Source: Actinokineospora bangkokensis | Lineage (GTDB): Bacteria > Actinomycetota > Actinomycetes > Mycobacteriales > Pseudonocardiaceae | Direction of reading: 5' to 3' | Assembly (NCBI RefSeq): GCF_001940455.1 | Contig: NZ_MKQR01000002.1 | Coordinates: 155,030 to 219,029 of the forward strand | DNA length: 64,000 bases | Part shown: piece after piece, positions 34,289 to 43,591 of the stretch | Layout of the letters: each line of letters starts with the position of its first letter | How positions within the stretch are numbered: the first letter of the stretch is position 1 | Made by a program: the position numbers and the translations under genes | The notes under the pieces: model-generated | Databases searched by the model: none | What the model saw: only the letters and a program-made list of their open reading frames with translations | What the model was told of the DNA's origin: nothing

Positions 34289-35050
34289 CTACGGGGTGGT
34301 GCGGGCCGCGGCTTGGTAGCGGCCGGGGGTTTGGCCCACCAGGGGGGTGAAGGCGTCGATGAAGCTGCTGGGGTTGGCCCAGCCCAGGCGGAGCGCGGTG
34401 TCGGAGACCGGGGTGCCGTCCGCGAGTTCGAGCAGTGCTCGTTGGACGCGCAGGAGGGTGCGCCACTGGTGGAAGCTCATCGCCAGCTCGCGGCTGAACA
34501 ACCTGCTCAGGGTTCGTTCGCCCGCGCCGGTCCGGCGGCCGAGCTGGGTCAGGGTCGCCGGGGTCGCCGGGTCGGCGTGCAGGAGGTCGGTGACGGCCTT
34601 GAGCCTCGGGTCGACCGGTTCCGGGAGGCGCAGCGGCTCCTGCGGTGCGCGGCCCAGTTCGGTGACGACGACGTCGAGCAGCAGGCGGGCGCGGGGGCTG
34701 TCCGGCGGGTCGTGGTCGTCGACCAGGGCCAGGAAGGCCTCGCGCAGCAGCGCGCTGGCCGCGAACACCGCGGGCTCCGCCGGTAGGCGCTCGGCCAGGT
34801 GCGCCGGGACGCGCAGCAACCGGACGTCGGTCCTGCCGTGCGAGCGGCTGCTGTGGACGTGGAACGCCGGCACCCAGTTGATGCGGTTCGCCGGGGCCAC
34901 CCAGGTGCCGCCCCGGGTGGCGGTGACCAGGGCGCCGGAGGCGGCGTAGCGGAGCTGGCCGAAGTCGTGGGAGTGCGCGGCGATGTCCTCGCCGTGGGCC
35001 AACGGCTCGCAGCCCGGGGGATCGTCGACGGGGGCGGCCACGGGAACCAT
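34289..35050 (-). CDS. AraC-family transcriptional regulator
   Basis: A 253-residue protein with an N-terminal cupin-like ligand domain (AAHSHDFGQLRYAASGALVT, GTWVAPANRINWVPAFH). The C-terminal double HTH of AraC/XylS type includes RRTGAGERTLSRLFSRELAM and DTALRLGWANPSSFIDAF. ATG 35050 lies 132 bp from a divergent quinone-oxidoreductase gene, its likely target. The 160 bp after its stop, up to the next gene, show no feature. Confidence 0.85.
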   Translation of the reverse strand: MVPVAAPVDDPPGCEPLAHGEDIAAHSHDFGQLRYAASGALVTATRGGTWVAPANRINWVPAFHVHSSRSHGRTDVRLLRVPAHLAERLPAEPAVFAASALLREAFLALVDDHDPPDSPRARLLLDVVVTELGRAPQEPLRLPEPVDPRLKAVTDLLHADPATPATLTQLGRRTGAGERTLSRLFSRELAMSFHQWRTLLRVQRALLELADGTPVSDTALRLGWANPSSFIDAFTPLVGQTPGRYQAAARTTP

Positions 35051-35182
35051 GCTAGACCCGGGCTGGCGGGTTATCGGTATTTCCTGTCGAGAAACCGGTG
35101 GCAGCACCCGTGCGCCCGCGACGACCATCGGGTTGGTCCCGATGGGGCGGCCGCCTCGTCGACGCACTGAGCCAGGAGAGCC

Positions 35183-36109
35183 ATGCGAGTCATCACCCAG
35201 CACGCGATCGGGGGACCGGAGGTCCTCACCACCGTCGACGCGCCCCGGCCCGAGCCGCTGCCGACCGAAGTCCTCGTCCGGGTCGCGGCGATCGGGTTGA
35301 ACCCCCTGGAGGCGCGCCTGCGCGGGGGTGAGTTCCCGCTGCTGGGTGCGCCGCCGTTCGTCCTCGGCTGGGACATCAGCGGCGTGGTCGAGCAGTCCAG
35401 GACGTGGCGGTTCCAGCCCGGCGACGAGGTGTTCGGCATGCCGCTGTTCCCGCGGGCGGCGAACGCCTACGCCGAGTTCGTGGTGGCGCCCGCGGTGCAC
35501 CTGGCGCGCAAGCCCGCGTCGCTGTCCCACGTCGAGGCGGCGGCGTTGCCGGTGGTGGGGTTGACGGCGTGGCAGGGCCTCGTCGACATCGCCTGCGTGT
35601 CCGCCGGGGACCGCGTCCTGGTCCACGGCGGGGGCGGCGGGGTCGGGCACGTCGCGATCCAGGTCGCGAAGGCGCTGGGCGCGCACGTCACCACGACCGC
35701 CAGCGGCGGCAAGCGGGAGTTCGTCGTCGGGCTCGGCGCCGACGAGGTCGTCGACTACACCGAGGTCGACTTCGCCGCGGTGGTCCGCGACATCGATGTC
35801 GTGCTCGACACCCTCGGCGGTGACGCCGCCGAGCGCTCGCTCGCCGTGCTCCGCCCGGGCGGGCACTTCGTGACGGCGGTCGCGGACGAGGACACCGCGC
35901 TCGCGGCCAGGTACGAGGCGGCGGGCATGCGCTTCAGCGGGATCGGGGTCGAACCAGACCAGATCGCCCTGCGCGGCCTCGTCGACCTCGTCGAGCGGGG
36001 CAGGCTCCGGGTCCACGTGCAGGAGGCGTTCCCGTTCGAGCGCGTCGCGGATGCGCACCGGCTGCTCGACGGCGGCCACCTCCGCGGCAAGCTCGTCCTC
36101 ACCGTCTGA
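35183..36109 (+). CDS. NADP-dependent quinone oxidoreductase-like MDR protein
   Basis: A 308-residue medium-chain dehydrogenase/reductase without zinc ligands. It starts MRVITQHAIGGPEVLTTVD, typical of quinone oxidoreductases. The NADP site is VLVHGGGGGVGHVAIQVAKA, followed by TTASGGKREFV and GADEVVDYTEVDF. It reduces quinones or alpha,beta-unsaturated carbonyls. It is divergently paired with the AraC regulator. Confidence 0.85.
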   Translation: MRVITQHAIGGPEVLTTVDAPRPEPLPTEVLVRVAAIGLNPLEARLRGGEFPLLGAPPFVLGWDISGVVEQSRTWRFQPGDEVFGMPLFPRAANAYAEFVVAPAVHLARKPASLSHVEAAALPVVGLTAWQGLVDIACVSAGDRVLVHGGGGGVGHVAIQVAKALGAHVTTTASGGKREFVVGLGADEVVDYTEVDFAAVVRDIDVVLDTLGGDAAERSLAVLRPGGHFVTAVADEDTALAARYEAAGMRFSGIGVEPDQIALRGLVDLVERGRLRVHVQEAFPFERVADAHRLLDGGHLRGKLVLTV

Positions 36110-36125
36110 CCGCGCGGCCGGGCGG

Positions 36126-36890
36126 TCACTCGAACGGCAGCAGCTCGGCCCGCTTCGGCGACCGCCCGTCCCCGGACGACCGCCCGGTGACCCGCCGCCC
36201 GATCCACGGCCCGAGGTGCTTGCGCGCCCACCGCAGGTCAGCGGCCACCCGCTCCCGCAGCGGCTGGGCGGGCGAGGGTGGCACCGGCTCGTCCCAGTCG
36301 AACTCCGGCGGCAGCCCCAGCGCGCGCAGCACGGCCTCGGCCACCCGCCGGTGCCCCTCGGCGTTGAGGTGGATGCGGTCCTCGGCCCACAGCTCCGGCG
36401 CGTCGAACACCCGGGAGGAGAACAGGTCCACCACCACCGCGTCGTGCTTGTCCGCCAGCGCGTCCACGGTGGCAAGCAGGCGGTGGACCCGGGGCAGCAG
36501 CCGCGCCCCGCCGCGCATCCGGCGGGAGGGGTCGATCACCCGGATCAGCACCAGCCGCCCGCACGAGGCGGCCAGGCCGTCCGCGATGCGGGTGACCTGG
36601 CCGGTCACGGCGTCGAGGTCGCAGCCGGGCCGCATGACGTCGTTCATGCCGCCCGCGAAGCACGCGAGGTCGGCGCCCATCGCCTGCGCCGGGGCGAGCT
36701 GCTCGTCGGCGATCTGGCGGACGAGCTTGCCGCGGACGGCGAGGTTGGCGTAGCGGAACCCGGGGGTCAGCGCGGCCAGGCGGGCGGCGACGAGGTCGGC
36801 CCAGCCCCGGCAGGTGCCGTCGGGCAGGTCGTCGGACATGCCCTCGGTGAAGGAGTCACCGAGGGCCACGAGGCTGGTGTGCGTGTTCAT
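36126..36890 (-). CDS. SGNH/GDSL-type hydrolase
   Basis: A 254-residue esterase-like enzyme without signal peptide. Block I is VALGDSFTEGM (catalytic Ser), block III CFAGGMNDVMRPG (Gly/Asn oxyanion), and block V DRIHLNAEGHRRVAEAVL (Asp and His). Such proteins deacetylate or hydrolyse acyl esters. The C-terminal 60 residues are basic (RWARKHLGPWIGRRVTGR). ATG 36890 is divergent from the flavin monooxygenase across about 100 bp that contain the tandem repeat. Confidence 0.85.
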   Translation of the reverse strand: MNTHTSLVALGDSFTEGMSDDLPDGTCRGWADLVAARLAALTPGFRYANLAVRGKLVRQIADEQLAPAQAMGADLACFAGGMNDVMRPGCDLDAVTGQVTRIADGLAASCGRLVLIRVIDPSRRMRGGARLLPRVHRLLATVDALADKHDAVVVDLFSSRVFDAPELWAEDRIHLNAEGHRRVAEAVLRALGLPPEFDWDEPVPPSPAQPLRERVAADLRWARKHLGPWIGRRVTGRSSGDGRSPKRAELLPFE

Positions 36891-36963
36891 CTCGCCGGTG
36901 AGGCTACTTCGCTTGCAGGTCGCACCTACCGGGGTGGTGACCGACACCGCAGGGGAGCCGGGC

Positions 36964-37053
36964 ACACAGGAGGAATCAACGCAGGAGGAATCCATGCAGG
37001 AGCGATCCACGCAGGAGGAATCCGCGCAAGAGGGATCGACGCGGAAGGAATCG
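36964..37053 (+). repeat. 15-bp tandem repeat carrying Shine-Dalgarno-like sequence
   Basis: Six 15-bp units resembling ACGCAGGAGGAATCC run without interruption; the last two are degenerate. Each good unit holds AGGAGGA, a consensus ribosome-binding sequence. The in-frame translation is repeats of TQEES. The unit at 36979-36993 serves ATG 36994. Confidence 0.85.
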
Positions 37054-38157
37054 GGCACGGGGGTCGTTGTGCTGGGCATGGCGAGCGAGCGGGAGCGCGC
37101 GGGGCGGGTGTTCGACACCGCGGTCATCGGTGCGGGGCAGGCCGGGCTGTCGACGGCGTACTTCCTGCGGCGGGCGGGGTTGGACTTCGTCGTGCTCGAC
37201 GCCAACCCCGGGCCGGGCGGGGCGTGGCAGCACCGCTGGCCGAGCCTGCGGCTGGGGAAGGTGCACGGCATCCACGACCTGCCGGGCATGGCCCTGCCGC
37301 ACGCCGACGACTCCCGGCCCGCCTCGGAGGTCGTGGGCGCGTACTTCGGCGCCTACGAGCGCGAGTTCGACCTGCCCGTCGTGCGGCCGGTGCGCGTCAC
37401 GGCCGTGCACGACGACGGCGCGGTGTTCACCGTCGAGGCCGAGCAGGGCACGTGGCGGGCGCGGACGCTGGTCAGCGCCACCGGCACGTGGGATCGGCCC
37501 TTCTGGCCCCGCTACCCGGGGCAGGAGACGTTCCGGGGCACCCAGCTGCACACCGCCGACTACCGGGGCCCCGAGCAGTTCGCGGGCAAGCGCGTCGTCG
37601 TGGTGGGCGGCGGCGCGTCCGGCGTTCAGGCCCTGATGGAGCTGGCGCCCGGGGCCGCGGCGACCACCTGGGTCACCCGGCGGCCGCCGGTGTGGCGGGA
37701 CGGGCCGTTCACCCCCGAACTCGGGCGCGAAGCGGTGGCGATGGTGGAGGACGCCGTGCGCGAGGGGCGCCCGCCCGCCAGCGTGGTGAGCGTGACCGGG
37801 CTGGTGCGCACGCCGGAGGTGATCGCCGCCCAGGAGTCCGGGGTGCTCACCCGGCTGCCCGTGTTCGACCGCGTCACCCGGGACGGAGTGGCGTGGGACG
37901 ACGGGCGGTTCGTCGCCGCCGACACGATCCTGTGGGCCACCGGTTTCCGGCACTCCCTCGACCACCTGGCACCGCTGCACCTGCGCGCCCCCGGCGGCGG
38001 CATCACCATGGACGGCACCCAGGTCGCGGGCCACCCGCGCCTGCACCTGGTCGGGTACGGACCGTCCGCCAGCACCATCGGCGCCACCCGCGCGGGCCGG
38101 GCCGCCGCCGCCGCGCTCAAGCGGTTGGCCGCGTCGACCGCGCTGCCGACCGGCTGA
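36994..38157 (+). CDS. Flavin-containing monooxygenase
   Basis: A 387-residue flavoprotein with FAD motif VIGAGQAGLSTAYFLRRAG, VVVVGGGASGVQALMEL as the NADPH Rossmann motif, and ATGFRHSLDH near the C-terminus. PGGAWQHRWPSLRLGKVHG is the FMO/Baeyer-Villiger-like region. I prefer ATG 36994, with AGGAGGAATCC just before it. This gives a 28-residue Ser/Glu/Gln-rich repetitive extension before ATG 37078, the other plausible start, which has no ribosome site. Substrate unknown. Confidence 0.8.
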   Translation: MQERSTQEESAQEGSTRKESGTGVVVLGMASERERAGRVFDTAVIGAGQAGLSTAYFLRRAGLDFVVLDANPGPGGAWQHRWPSLRLGKVHGIHDLPGMALPHADDSRPASEVVGAYFGAYEREFDLPVVRPVRVTAVHDDGAVFTVEAEQGTWRARTLVSATGTWDRPFWPRYPGQETFRGTQLHTADYRGPEQFAGKRVVVVGGGASGVQALMELAPGAAATTWVTRRPPVWRDGPFTPELGREAVAMVEDAVREGRPPASVVSVTGLVRTPEVIAAQESGVLTRLPVFDRVTRDGVAWDDGRFVAADTILWATGFRHSLDHLAPLHLRAPGGGITMDGTQVAGHPRLHLVGYGPSASTIGATRAGRAAAAALKRLAASTALPTG

Positions 38158-38196
38158 CGGCTATCGTGGGCCCCACCCGGGAGCGGAGGGGGTCCA

Positions 38197-39558
38197 ATGA
38201 CGGACGCGGCACTGGCGGCGAGGCTCACCGAGATCACCGGGGGCCCGACCACCCCGGGCCCCGACGACGGGCACGACGAGTGCCTGACCGTGGCGGGCCG
38301 CGAGCCCGCGCACGTCGTCCGCCCGGAGACCGCCGAGCAGGTCGCCGCCGTGCTCAAGGCCGCCAGTGAGGCGGGCACGCCGGTCACCGCGCGCGGGTCC
38401 GGCACCGGCCTGTCCGGGGCGGCCGTGCCCAGCCCGGGCGGGATCGTGGTCTCGTTCGAGCGGATGAACGCGGTGCTGGAGATCGACACCGACAACCACG
38501 TCGCCGTCGTCCAACCCGGGGTCACCCTGCAGGAGCTCGACGCGCGCACCGCCGAGCACGGGCTGGTGTACCCGGTCTACCCCGGTGAGCTGAGCGCCAG
38601 CCTCGGCGGGAACATCGCCACCAACGCGGGCGGCATGCGCGCGGTCAAGCACGGCGTCACCCGCCACCACGTCCTCGGCCTGCAGGCGGCCCTGCCCACC
38701 GGCGAGCTGATCCGCACCGGCGGCAAGTTCGCCAAGGCCAGCACCGGCTACGACCTCACCCAGCTCATCGTCGGCTCGGAGGGCACGCTCGCCCTGGTCA
38801 CCGAGGCGGTGCTCAAGCTGCAACCGCGCGTGGCGCACCAGGCCACCGTGCTCGCGCCGTTCGCCGGGCTGCCCGAGGTGACCCGCGCGGTGCCGCGGGT
38901 GGTGGGCAGCGGGTTGCAGCCGCAGGTCCTGGAGTACATCGACGGCATGACGATGGCGGCGATCACCCACACGGCCGACCTCCAGCTGGGCATCCCCGAC
39001 GCCGTGCGCGAGTCCGCCCAGGCGTACCTGGTGGTGGTGCTGGACGGGCGCACCCAGGAACGGCTCGACGAGGACGTGGAGGCGGTCGCGCAGCTGCTGT
39101 CCGAGCTGGGCGCGGTCGACGCCTACGTGCTGCCCGCCGGGTCGGCGCGCAAGCTCATCGAGGCCCGCGAGCGCGCCTTCTACACCGCCAAGGCCGCGGG
39201 CGCCGACGACATCATCGACACCGTGATCCCGCGCGCCGCCCTGCCCGAGTTCATGACCAGGGTCACCGCGATCGCCCAGGCGCACCAGACGTTCGTGATC
39301 GGCTGCGGGCACGCGGGCGACGGCAACGTCCACCTCGCGGTGTTCCAGAAGGACACCGCGACGCGGTCCACCGTGCTGCACGAGCTGTTCGCCGCCGCGA
39401 TGGCCCTGGGCGGGGCCATCTCCGGCGAGCACGGCATCGGCCACGCCAAGCGCGAGCACTTCCTGGCCCTGGAGGACCCGGCCAAGGTCGAGCTGATGCG
39501 CAGGCTCAAGCAGGCCTTCGACCCCGCGGGCGTGCTTAACCCCGGTGTCCTGCTCTGA
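38197..39558 (+). CDS. FAD-linked oxidase, GlcD/D-lactate dehydrogenase type
   Basis: A 453-residue protein of the VAO flavoprotein superfamily. The FAD domain has TPVTARGSGTGLSGAAVP (PP-loop) and ASLGGNIATNAGGMRAVKHG. The C-terminal cap ends with CGHAGDGNVHLAVF and SGEHGIGHAKREH, the metal- and substrate-binding motifs of glycolate, D-lactate or 2-hydroxyglutarate dehydrogenases. A GGAGGGGG site precedes ATG 38197. A ThDP enzyme follows 61 bp later, so the two may act on 2-oxo/2-hydroxy acids. Confidence 0.85.
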   Translation: MTDAALAARLTEITGGPTTPGPDDGHDECLTVAGREPAHVVRPETAEQVAAVLKAASEAGTPVTARGSGTGLSGAAVPSPGGIVVSFERMNAVLEIDTDNHVAVVQPGVTLQELDARTAEHGLVYPVYPGELSASLGGNIATNAGGMRAVKHGVTRHHVLGLQAALPTGELIRTGGKFAKASTGYDLTQLIVGSEGTLALVTEAVLKLQPRVAHQATVLAPFAGLPEVTRAVPRVVGSGLQPQVLEYIDGMTMAAITHTADLQLGIPDAVRESAQAYLVVVLDGRTQERLDEDVEAVAQLLSELGAVDAYVLPAGSARKLIEARERAFYTAKAAGADDIIDTVIPRAALPEFMTRVTAIAQAHQTFVIGCGHAGDGNVHLAVFQKDTATRSTVLHELFAAAMALGGAISGEHGIGHAKREHFLALEDPAKVELMRRLKQAFDPAGVLNPGVLL

Positions 39559-39619
39559 CGCCCGAAACGCACTGACCCCCGACGAGACCAGCACCCCTCC
39601 CCTCCGGCCGAAGGACGAC

Positions 39620-41167
39620 ATGAACGGCGCCCAGTCCCTGATCCGCACCCTCGTCGACTCGGGCGTGGAGGTGTGCTTCGCCAACCCCGGCACCTCGGAG
39701 ATGCACTTCGTGGCCGCCCTCGACGACGTCCCGGAGATGCGCGGTGTGCTCGCGCTGTTCGAGGGGGTCGTGACCGGCGCCGCCGACGGCTACGCCCGGA
39801 TGGCGGGCAAGCCCGCGGCCACCCTGCTGCACCTGGGCCCCGGCCTGGCCAACGGCGGCGCGAACCTGCACAACGCGCGCAAGGCGCACACGCCGATCGT
39901 CAACGTCATCGGTGACCACGCGCTGCCGCACAAGCCGCTCAACGCCCCGCTGGAGTCCGATGTGGAGACCCTGGCGGCGTGGACGGAGGGCTGGACGCGC
40001 ACCACCACCGACACCGCGCGGGTGGGTGCGGACGCCGCCGAGGCCGTCGCCGCCGCGGCCGCCGGGCGCATCGCGAACCTGATCCTGCCCGCCGACGTGT
40101 CGTGGGGCGAGGGGGGAGTGGTGGCCGACCCCGCCCCGATCGCGGCCCCGCTGCTCGTCGAGGACCCGGTGCTGGCGGCCGCGGCGGACGCGCTGCGCTC
40201 GGGGGAGTCGACCGCGCTGCTGCTCGGCGCCGCGGGCTGCCTGGAGCGCGGGTTGCGCGCCGCGTCCCGCATCGCCGCCGCGACCGGCGCCAAGGTGCTC
40301 GCGGAGGTCTTCCCGGCCCGCATCCAGCGCGGCGCGGGCCTGCCCGCCGTGGAGCGCCTGGGGTACCTGGCCGAGCAGGCGCAGTGGCAGCTCACCGGCG
40401 TCAAGCACCTGCTCCTGGCGGGCATGGCGGCGCCGGTGTCGTTCTTCGCCTACCCGGGCAAGGCCTCCGAGCTGACCCCCGAGGGCTGCGCGGTGCACAC
40501 CGTGGCGACCCCGGCCGACGACGTCGCGGACGCCCTGGAGCGCCTGGCGGACCTGGTCGCCCCCGGCACCGAGCCGGTGCTGGCCGAGCCGTCGCGGCCC
40601 GCGCTGCCCACCGGTGAGCTGACCCTGCAGAACTGGGTGGAGGTCATCGGCGCCCTGCTGCCCGAGGGCGCGATCATCTCCGACGAGGCGCAGACCTCCG
40701 GCCTGGTGCTGCCCGCCGCCACCGCGGGCGCCCCCCGCCACGACGTGCTCACCCTCACCGGGGGGTCCATCGGCCAGGGCCTGCCGGTGGCCGTCGGCGC
40801 GGCGGTCGCCTGCCCCGACCGGCCCGTGGTGTGCCTGCAGGCCGACGGCTCGGCCATGTACACGATCTCGGCGCTGTGGACGATGGCCAGGGAGAACCTC
40901 GACGTCACCACGGTCATCCTCAACAACCGCGCCTACGCGATCCTGCGCGTCGAGCTGTCCCGGGTGGGCGCCGAGTCCGCGGGCCCGGTGGCCCGGTCGC
41001 TGCTCGACATCGGCACCCCCGACCTGGACTTCGTCAAGCTGGCGGAGGGCATGGGCGTCCCGGCCAGCCGGGCGACGACGGCGGAGGAGCTGGCCGAGCA
41101 GTTCCGCCGGGCGCTGGCCGAGCCCGGCCCGCACCTGATCGACGCCGTCATCCCGCCGCTGATGTGA
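39620..41167 (+). CDS. ThDP-dependent acetolactate synthase / benzoylformate decarboxylase-like enzyme
   Basis: A 515-residue three-domain enzyme. The N-terminal Pyr domain carries FEGVVTGAADGYARM with the catalytic Glu. The C-terminal PP domain carries the QADGSAMYTISALWTMA...NN cofactor motif. It is shorter than canonical IlvB (about 560-600), lacks a neighbouring small subunit, and has a non-canonical FAD domain. This suggests a 2-oxoacid decarboxylase or carboligase outside branched-chain synthesis. AAGGACG precedes ATG 39620. Confidence 0.8.
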   Translation: MNGAQSLIRTLVDSGVEVCFANPGTSEMHFVAALDDVPEMRGVLALFEGVVTGAADGYARMAGKPAATLLHLGPGLANGGANLHNARKAHTPIVNVIGDHALPHKPLNAPLESDVETLAAWTEGWTRTTTDTARVGADAAEAVAAAAAGRIANLILPADVSWGEGGVVADPAPIAAPLLVEDPVLAAAADALRSGESTALLLGAAGCLERGLRAASRIAAATGAKVLAEVFPARIQRGAGLPAVERLGYLAEQAQWQLTGVKHLLLAGMAAPVSFFAYPGKASELTPEGCAVHTVATPADDVADALERLADLVAPGTEPVLAEPSRPALPTGELTLQNWVEVIGALLPEGAIISDEAQTSGLVLPAATAGAPRHDVLTLTGGSIGQGLPVAVGAAVACPDRPVVCLQADGSAMYTISALWTMARENLDVTTVILNNRAYAILRVELSRVGAESAGPVARSLLDIGTPDLDFVKLAEGMGVPASRATTAEELAEQFRRALAEPGPHLIDAVIPPLM

Positions 41168-41264
41168 CCCCGGTACCCCGCTGACGCCGAGGGGTGGGGA
41201 TTGCGCCCGGGGCCATGATGGGTCGGAGCGCGGGCCGGCGGGCCTGCGGGAGCGGGGAGGCGCC

Positions 41265-41837
41265 ATGGCGGGGCCGGGCGGGGGCAGGCGGGTGGTGAGC
41301 CGGGAGCAGGTGGTGCGCGGCGCCTGCCGGTTCTTCCTGCAGCACGGCACGGTGGACATGGACCGGTTGGCGGTGGGCCTGGCCATCAGCCGGGCCACGC
41401 TGTACCGGGTGGTGCGCGGGCGCGACGGCCTGCTCGCGGACGTGCTCTGGCTGCTGGGCGAGCGGGCCTTGGCGCGGGCGCGGCGCGAGCGCAGGCGCGG
41501 CGGGGTCGACGGCGTCCTGGAGGTGACCCGGCGGTTCGTCGACCAGCTGCGCCAGGCCGGGCCGTTCCGGGAGTTCCTGCGCGGTGAGCCGGAGACGGCC
41601 GCCCGGGTGCTGTTCAACGCCGCGGGCGGGGTTCACCGGCGGGCGGTGCTGGCGCAGCGGGACATCCTGCGCGAGGTGCGCGGTCCCGCTGAGGCGTGGC
41701 CGGACCTCGACCAGCTCGCCTACCTCTACGTCCGCATCGTCGAGTCGGTGCTCTACGCCGAGCTGTTCGGCGGTGTCGCGGTCGACCCGGACGTGGCCGA
41801 GCAGGCCGCCAGGGCGGTGCTGCGGCCCGCGGGCTGA
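41265..41837 (+). CDS. TetR-like (QsdR-type) transcriptional regulator
   Basis: A 190-residue protein with an N-terminal HTH (VVRGACRFFLQHGTVDMDRL, AISRATLYRVVRGRDGLLAD) like TetR/QsdR regulators. The helical C-terminal ligand domain includes YLYVRIVESVLYAELFGG. It is in the same direction as the ThDP enzyme, 97 bp downstream. The ligand is unknown. ATG 41265 follows a GGGGAGG site. Confidence 0.75.
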   Translation: MAGPGGGRRVVSREQVVRGACRFFLQHGTVDMDRLAVGLAISRATLYRVVRGRDGLLADVLWLLGERALARARRERRRGGVDGVLEVTRRFVDQLRQAGPFREFLRGEPETAARVLFNAAGGVHRRAVLAQRDILREVRGPAEAWPDLDQLAYLYVRIVESVLYAELFGGVAVDPDVAEQAARAVLRPAG

Positions 41838-42190
41838 GGTCTGCGACAGCGGTCTCACGATCGGCGCGCGTCCTGGTGCGCAGCGTCAGGGGCCGGCTAC
41901 TTTCCGGTGGTCCCCTTCCCCAACGCCGCGGGAGCCGGAATGCCGCTCCGCCCTCAGCACCGCGTCGGCCTGGCCGTGGCCGCGCTCGCCCCGCCCGTCG
42001 ACGACCTCCCCCGTGCCCGGTGGGCCGGGGTCGAGCGGCTGCGCGGGCGCGGCCCCACCCGACGCGGCAGCCCCGCCGCCGGGGCCTGCACTGTCCATTC
42101 AGGATTTTCCATTCCCGCCGACGAGCGGGAGAACCTGCGCGAGGCCGTGCACAGCGGCGTCGGGCTGCCCACCCACCACGGAGGAGGAGC
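41838..42190. other. Intergenic region upstream of the secreted lipase-like gene
   Basis: 353 bp. One frame (41907-42194) is open, but its product looks like a chance GC-rich translation. GGAGGAGGAGC directly precedes ATG 42191. No palindrome or RNA element was recognised. Confidence 0.4.
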
Positions 42191-43534
42191 ATGAACGCCA
42201 TGACACCGCGCCGGTGGCGCCGAGCGGGGGTGGTCGCCTGCCTGCTGGCGCTCGTCGCCACCGCGCTGACCGCGGTCGCCCCGGCGGGCGCCGCGACCGC
42301 GCCGAGCGGGTTCGCCCCGGTCGTGTTCGTGCACGGCCAGCAGGGTTCCGCCCAGCAGTGGCAGTCCAACGCCAAGCGCTTCTCGGTCAACGGGTACGCC
42401 GACGACCTGCTCCACGCCTATGAGTACGACTCCAGCATCACCACCGACGACCAGGCGATCGCGGGCCTCGACGAGTTCATCGCGGGCGTGCGCGCCCGCA
42501 CCGGCGCGCCCCAGGTGGACCTCATCGCCCACTCCAGGGGCACGGGGATCGCGCAGGCCTACCTCGGCACGCCCGCGCGGGCGGCCACGGTGCGCCGGTA
42601 CGTCAACGTCGACGGGCGCACCAGCGCCACCCCGCCCGGCGGCGTGCCGACGCTCGCGCTCTGGAGCAGCCTGCAACCCAACGGGTCCATCGGCGGCGCG
42701 ACCAACGTGCACCTGCCGAACTCGGCGCACACCGAGTCGACCACCTCGGCCGAGGGTTTCGGGCACATCTTCCGGTTCCTGCGCGACCGGCCCGCCACGA
42801 CCACCGCGGTGCTGCCCGAGCTGCCCGGGCAGGTCGTGATCGCGGGGCGGGCGGCGCTCTACCCGCAGAACCGGGGGCTCGTCGGCCAGCTGCGGGTCTG
42901 GCTGCTCGACGACCGCACCGGCGCCCGGGTCGGGGCGCCCGCGCACTCGGTGACGACCGGCGCGGACGGCTCGTTCGGCCCGCTGCGGGTGGACGGCCGC
43001 GCGCACTACGAGGCCGAGCTGGTGCGCCCGGGGGAGCTGGTGCACCACTTCTACTTCGAGCCGTTCGAGCGCTCGGACCGCTTCGTGCGGTTGCCGGTCG
43101 CGAGCCCCGGCGGCGTCGCCGACCAGGTCGACCGGTGCCCCGGCCACTCCGCCTTCACCGTCATCCGCAACCGCGAGTGGTGGGGCGACCAGCTCGCCCC
43201 GGGCGCCGACGACCGGCTGCGGTTCGACGGCGTGGACGTCGTCACCGCCGCCACCGCCCCGCGGCTGCGCCAGGTGATCGGGGCCTTCGTCTTCGACGAC
43301 GGCTGCGACGGGGTCTCCGCGCCGGGGCTGGTGCTGCCCCCGTTCGCCCTGCTGCCGTTCGTGACCGGCACGGACCTGCGGGTGCCCGCCCAGCCCGACG
43401 CCGGGCGCACCGTCCGGGTCACCGAGACCGTGCGCGGCAGCGGCGGCGCGACCCGCACGATCGCGGCGCGGAACTGGCCGTCGGACCAGCACTCGATCAC
43501 CGTGCAGTTCAAGGACTACGTCGACATCGGCTAG
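42191..43534 (+). CDS. Secreted alpha/beta-hydrolase (lipase/esterase-like)
   Basis: A 447-residue exported protein. The signal peptide runs from RRWRRAGVVACLLALVATAL to AGA-AT around residue 37. VVFVHGQQGS is the oxyanion strand, and DLIAHSRGTGIAQ has the catalytic Ser in the A-H-S-x-G elbow. A lid and several beta-sandwich-like stretches follow in the C-terminal 220 residues, including FGPLRVDGRAHYEAELVRPG, as in bacterial lipases with an added accessory domain. The Asp/His pair was not assigned securely. A perfect 18-bp hairpin terminator follows. Confidence 0.75.
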   Translation: MNAMTPRRWRRAGVVACLLALVATALTAVAPAGAATAPSGFAPVVFVHGQQGSAQQWQSNAKRFSVNGYADDLLHAYEYDSSITTDDQAIAGLDEFIAGVRARTGAPQVDLIAHSRGTGIAQAYLGTPARAATVRRYVNVDGRTSATPPGGVPTLALWSSLQPNGSIGGATNVHLPNSAHTESTTSAEGFGHIFRFLRDRPATTTAVLPELPGQVVIAGRAALYPQNRGLVGQLRVWLLDDRTGARVGAPAHSVTTGADGSFGPLRVDGRAHYEAELVRPGELVHHFYFEPFERSDRFVRLPVASPGGVADQVDRCPGHSAFTVIRNREWWGDQLAPGADDRLRFDGVDVVTAATAPRLRQVIGAFVFDDGCDGVSAPGLVLPPFALLPFVTGTDLRVPAQPDAGRTVRVTETVRGSGGATRTIAARNWPSDQHSITVQFKDYVDIG

Positions 43535-43544
43535 CGGGCCTGCC

Positions 43545-43584
43545 CGGCGGCCCCGGGGGGACACCCGTCCCCCCGGGGCCGCCG
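43545..43584. terminator. Bidirectional hairpin terminator
   Basis: An 18-bp perfect stem (43545-43562 with 43567-43584, arms CGGCGGCCCCGGGGGGAC and its complement) around a four-base loop. It lies between the convergent lipase-like gene and the DUF574 methyltransferase. Confidence 0.8.
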
Positions 43585-43591
43585 CGCGCTG

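Noticed and set aside
41907..42194. A 95-codon frame ending with an ATGA overlap to the lipase-like gene
   Set aside because: The overlap is suggestive, but the sequence is Arg/Pro-rich with no fold or homologue, and the lipase gene has its own GGAGGAGG site.
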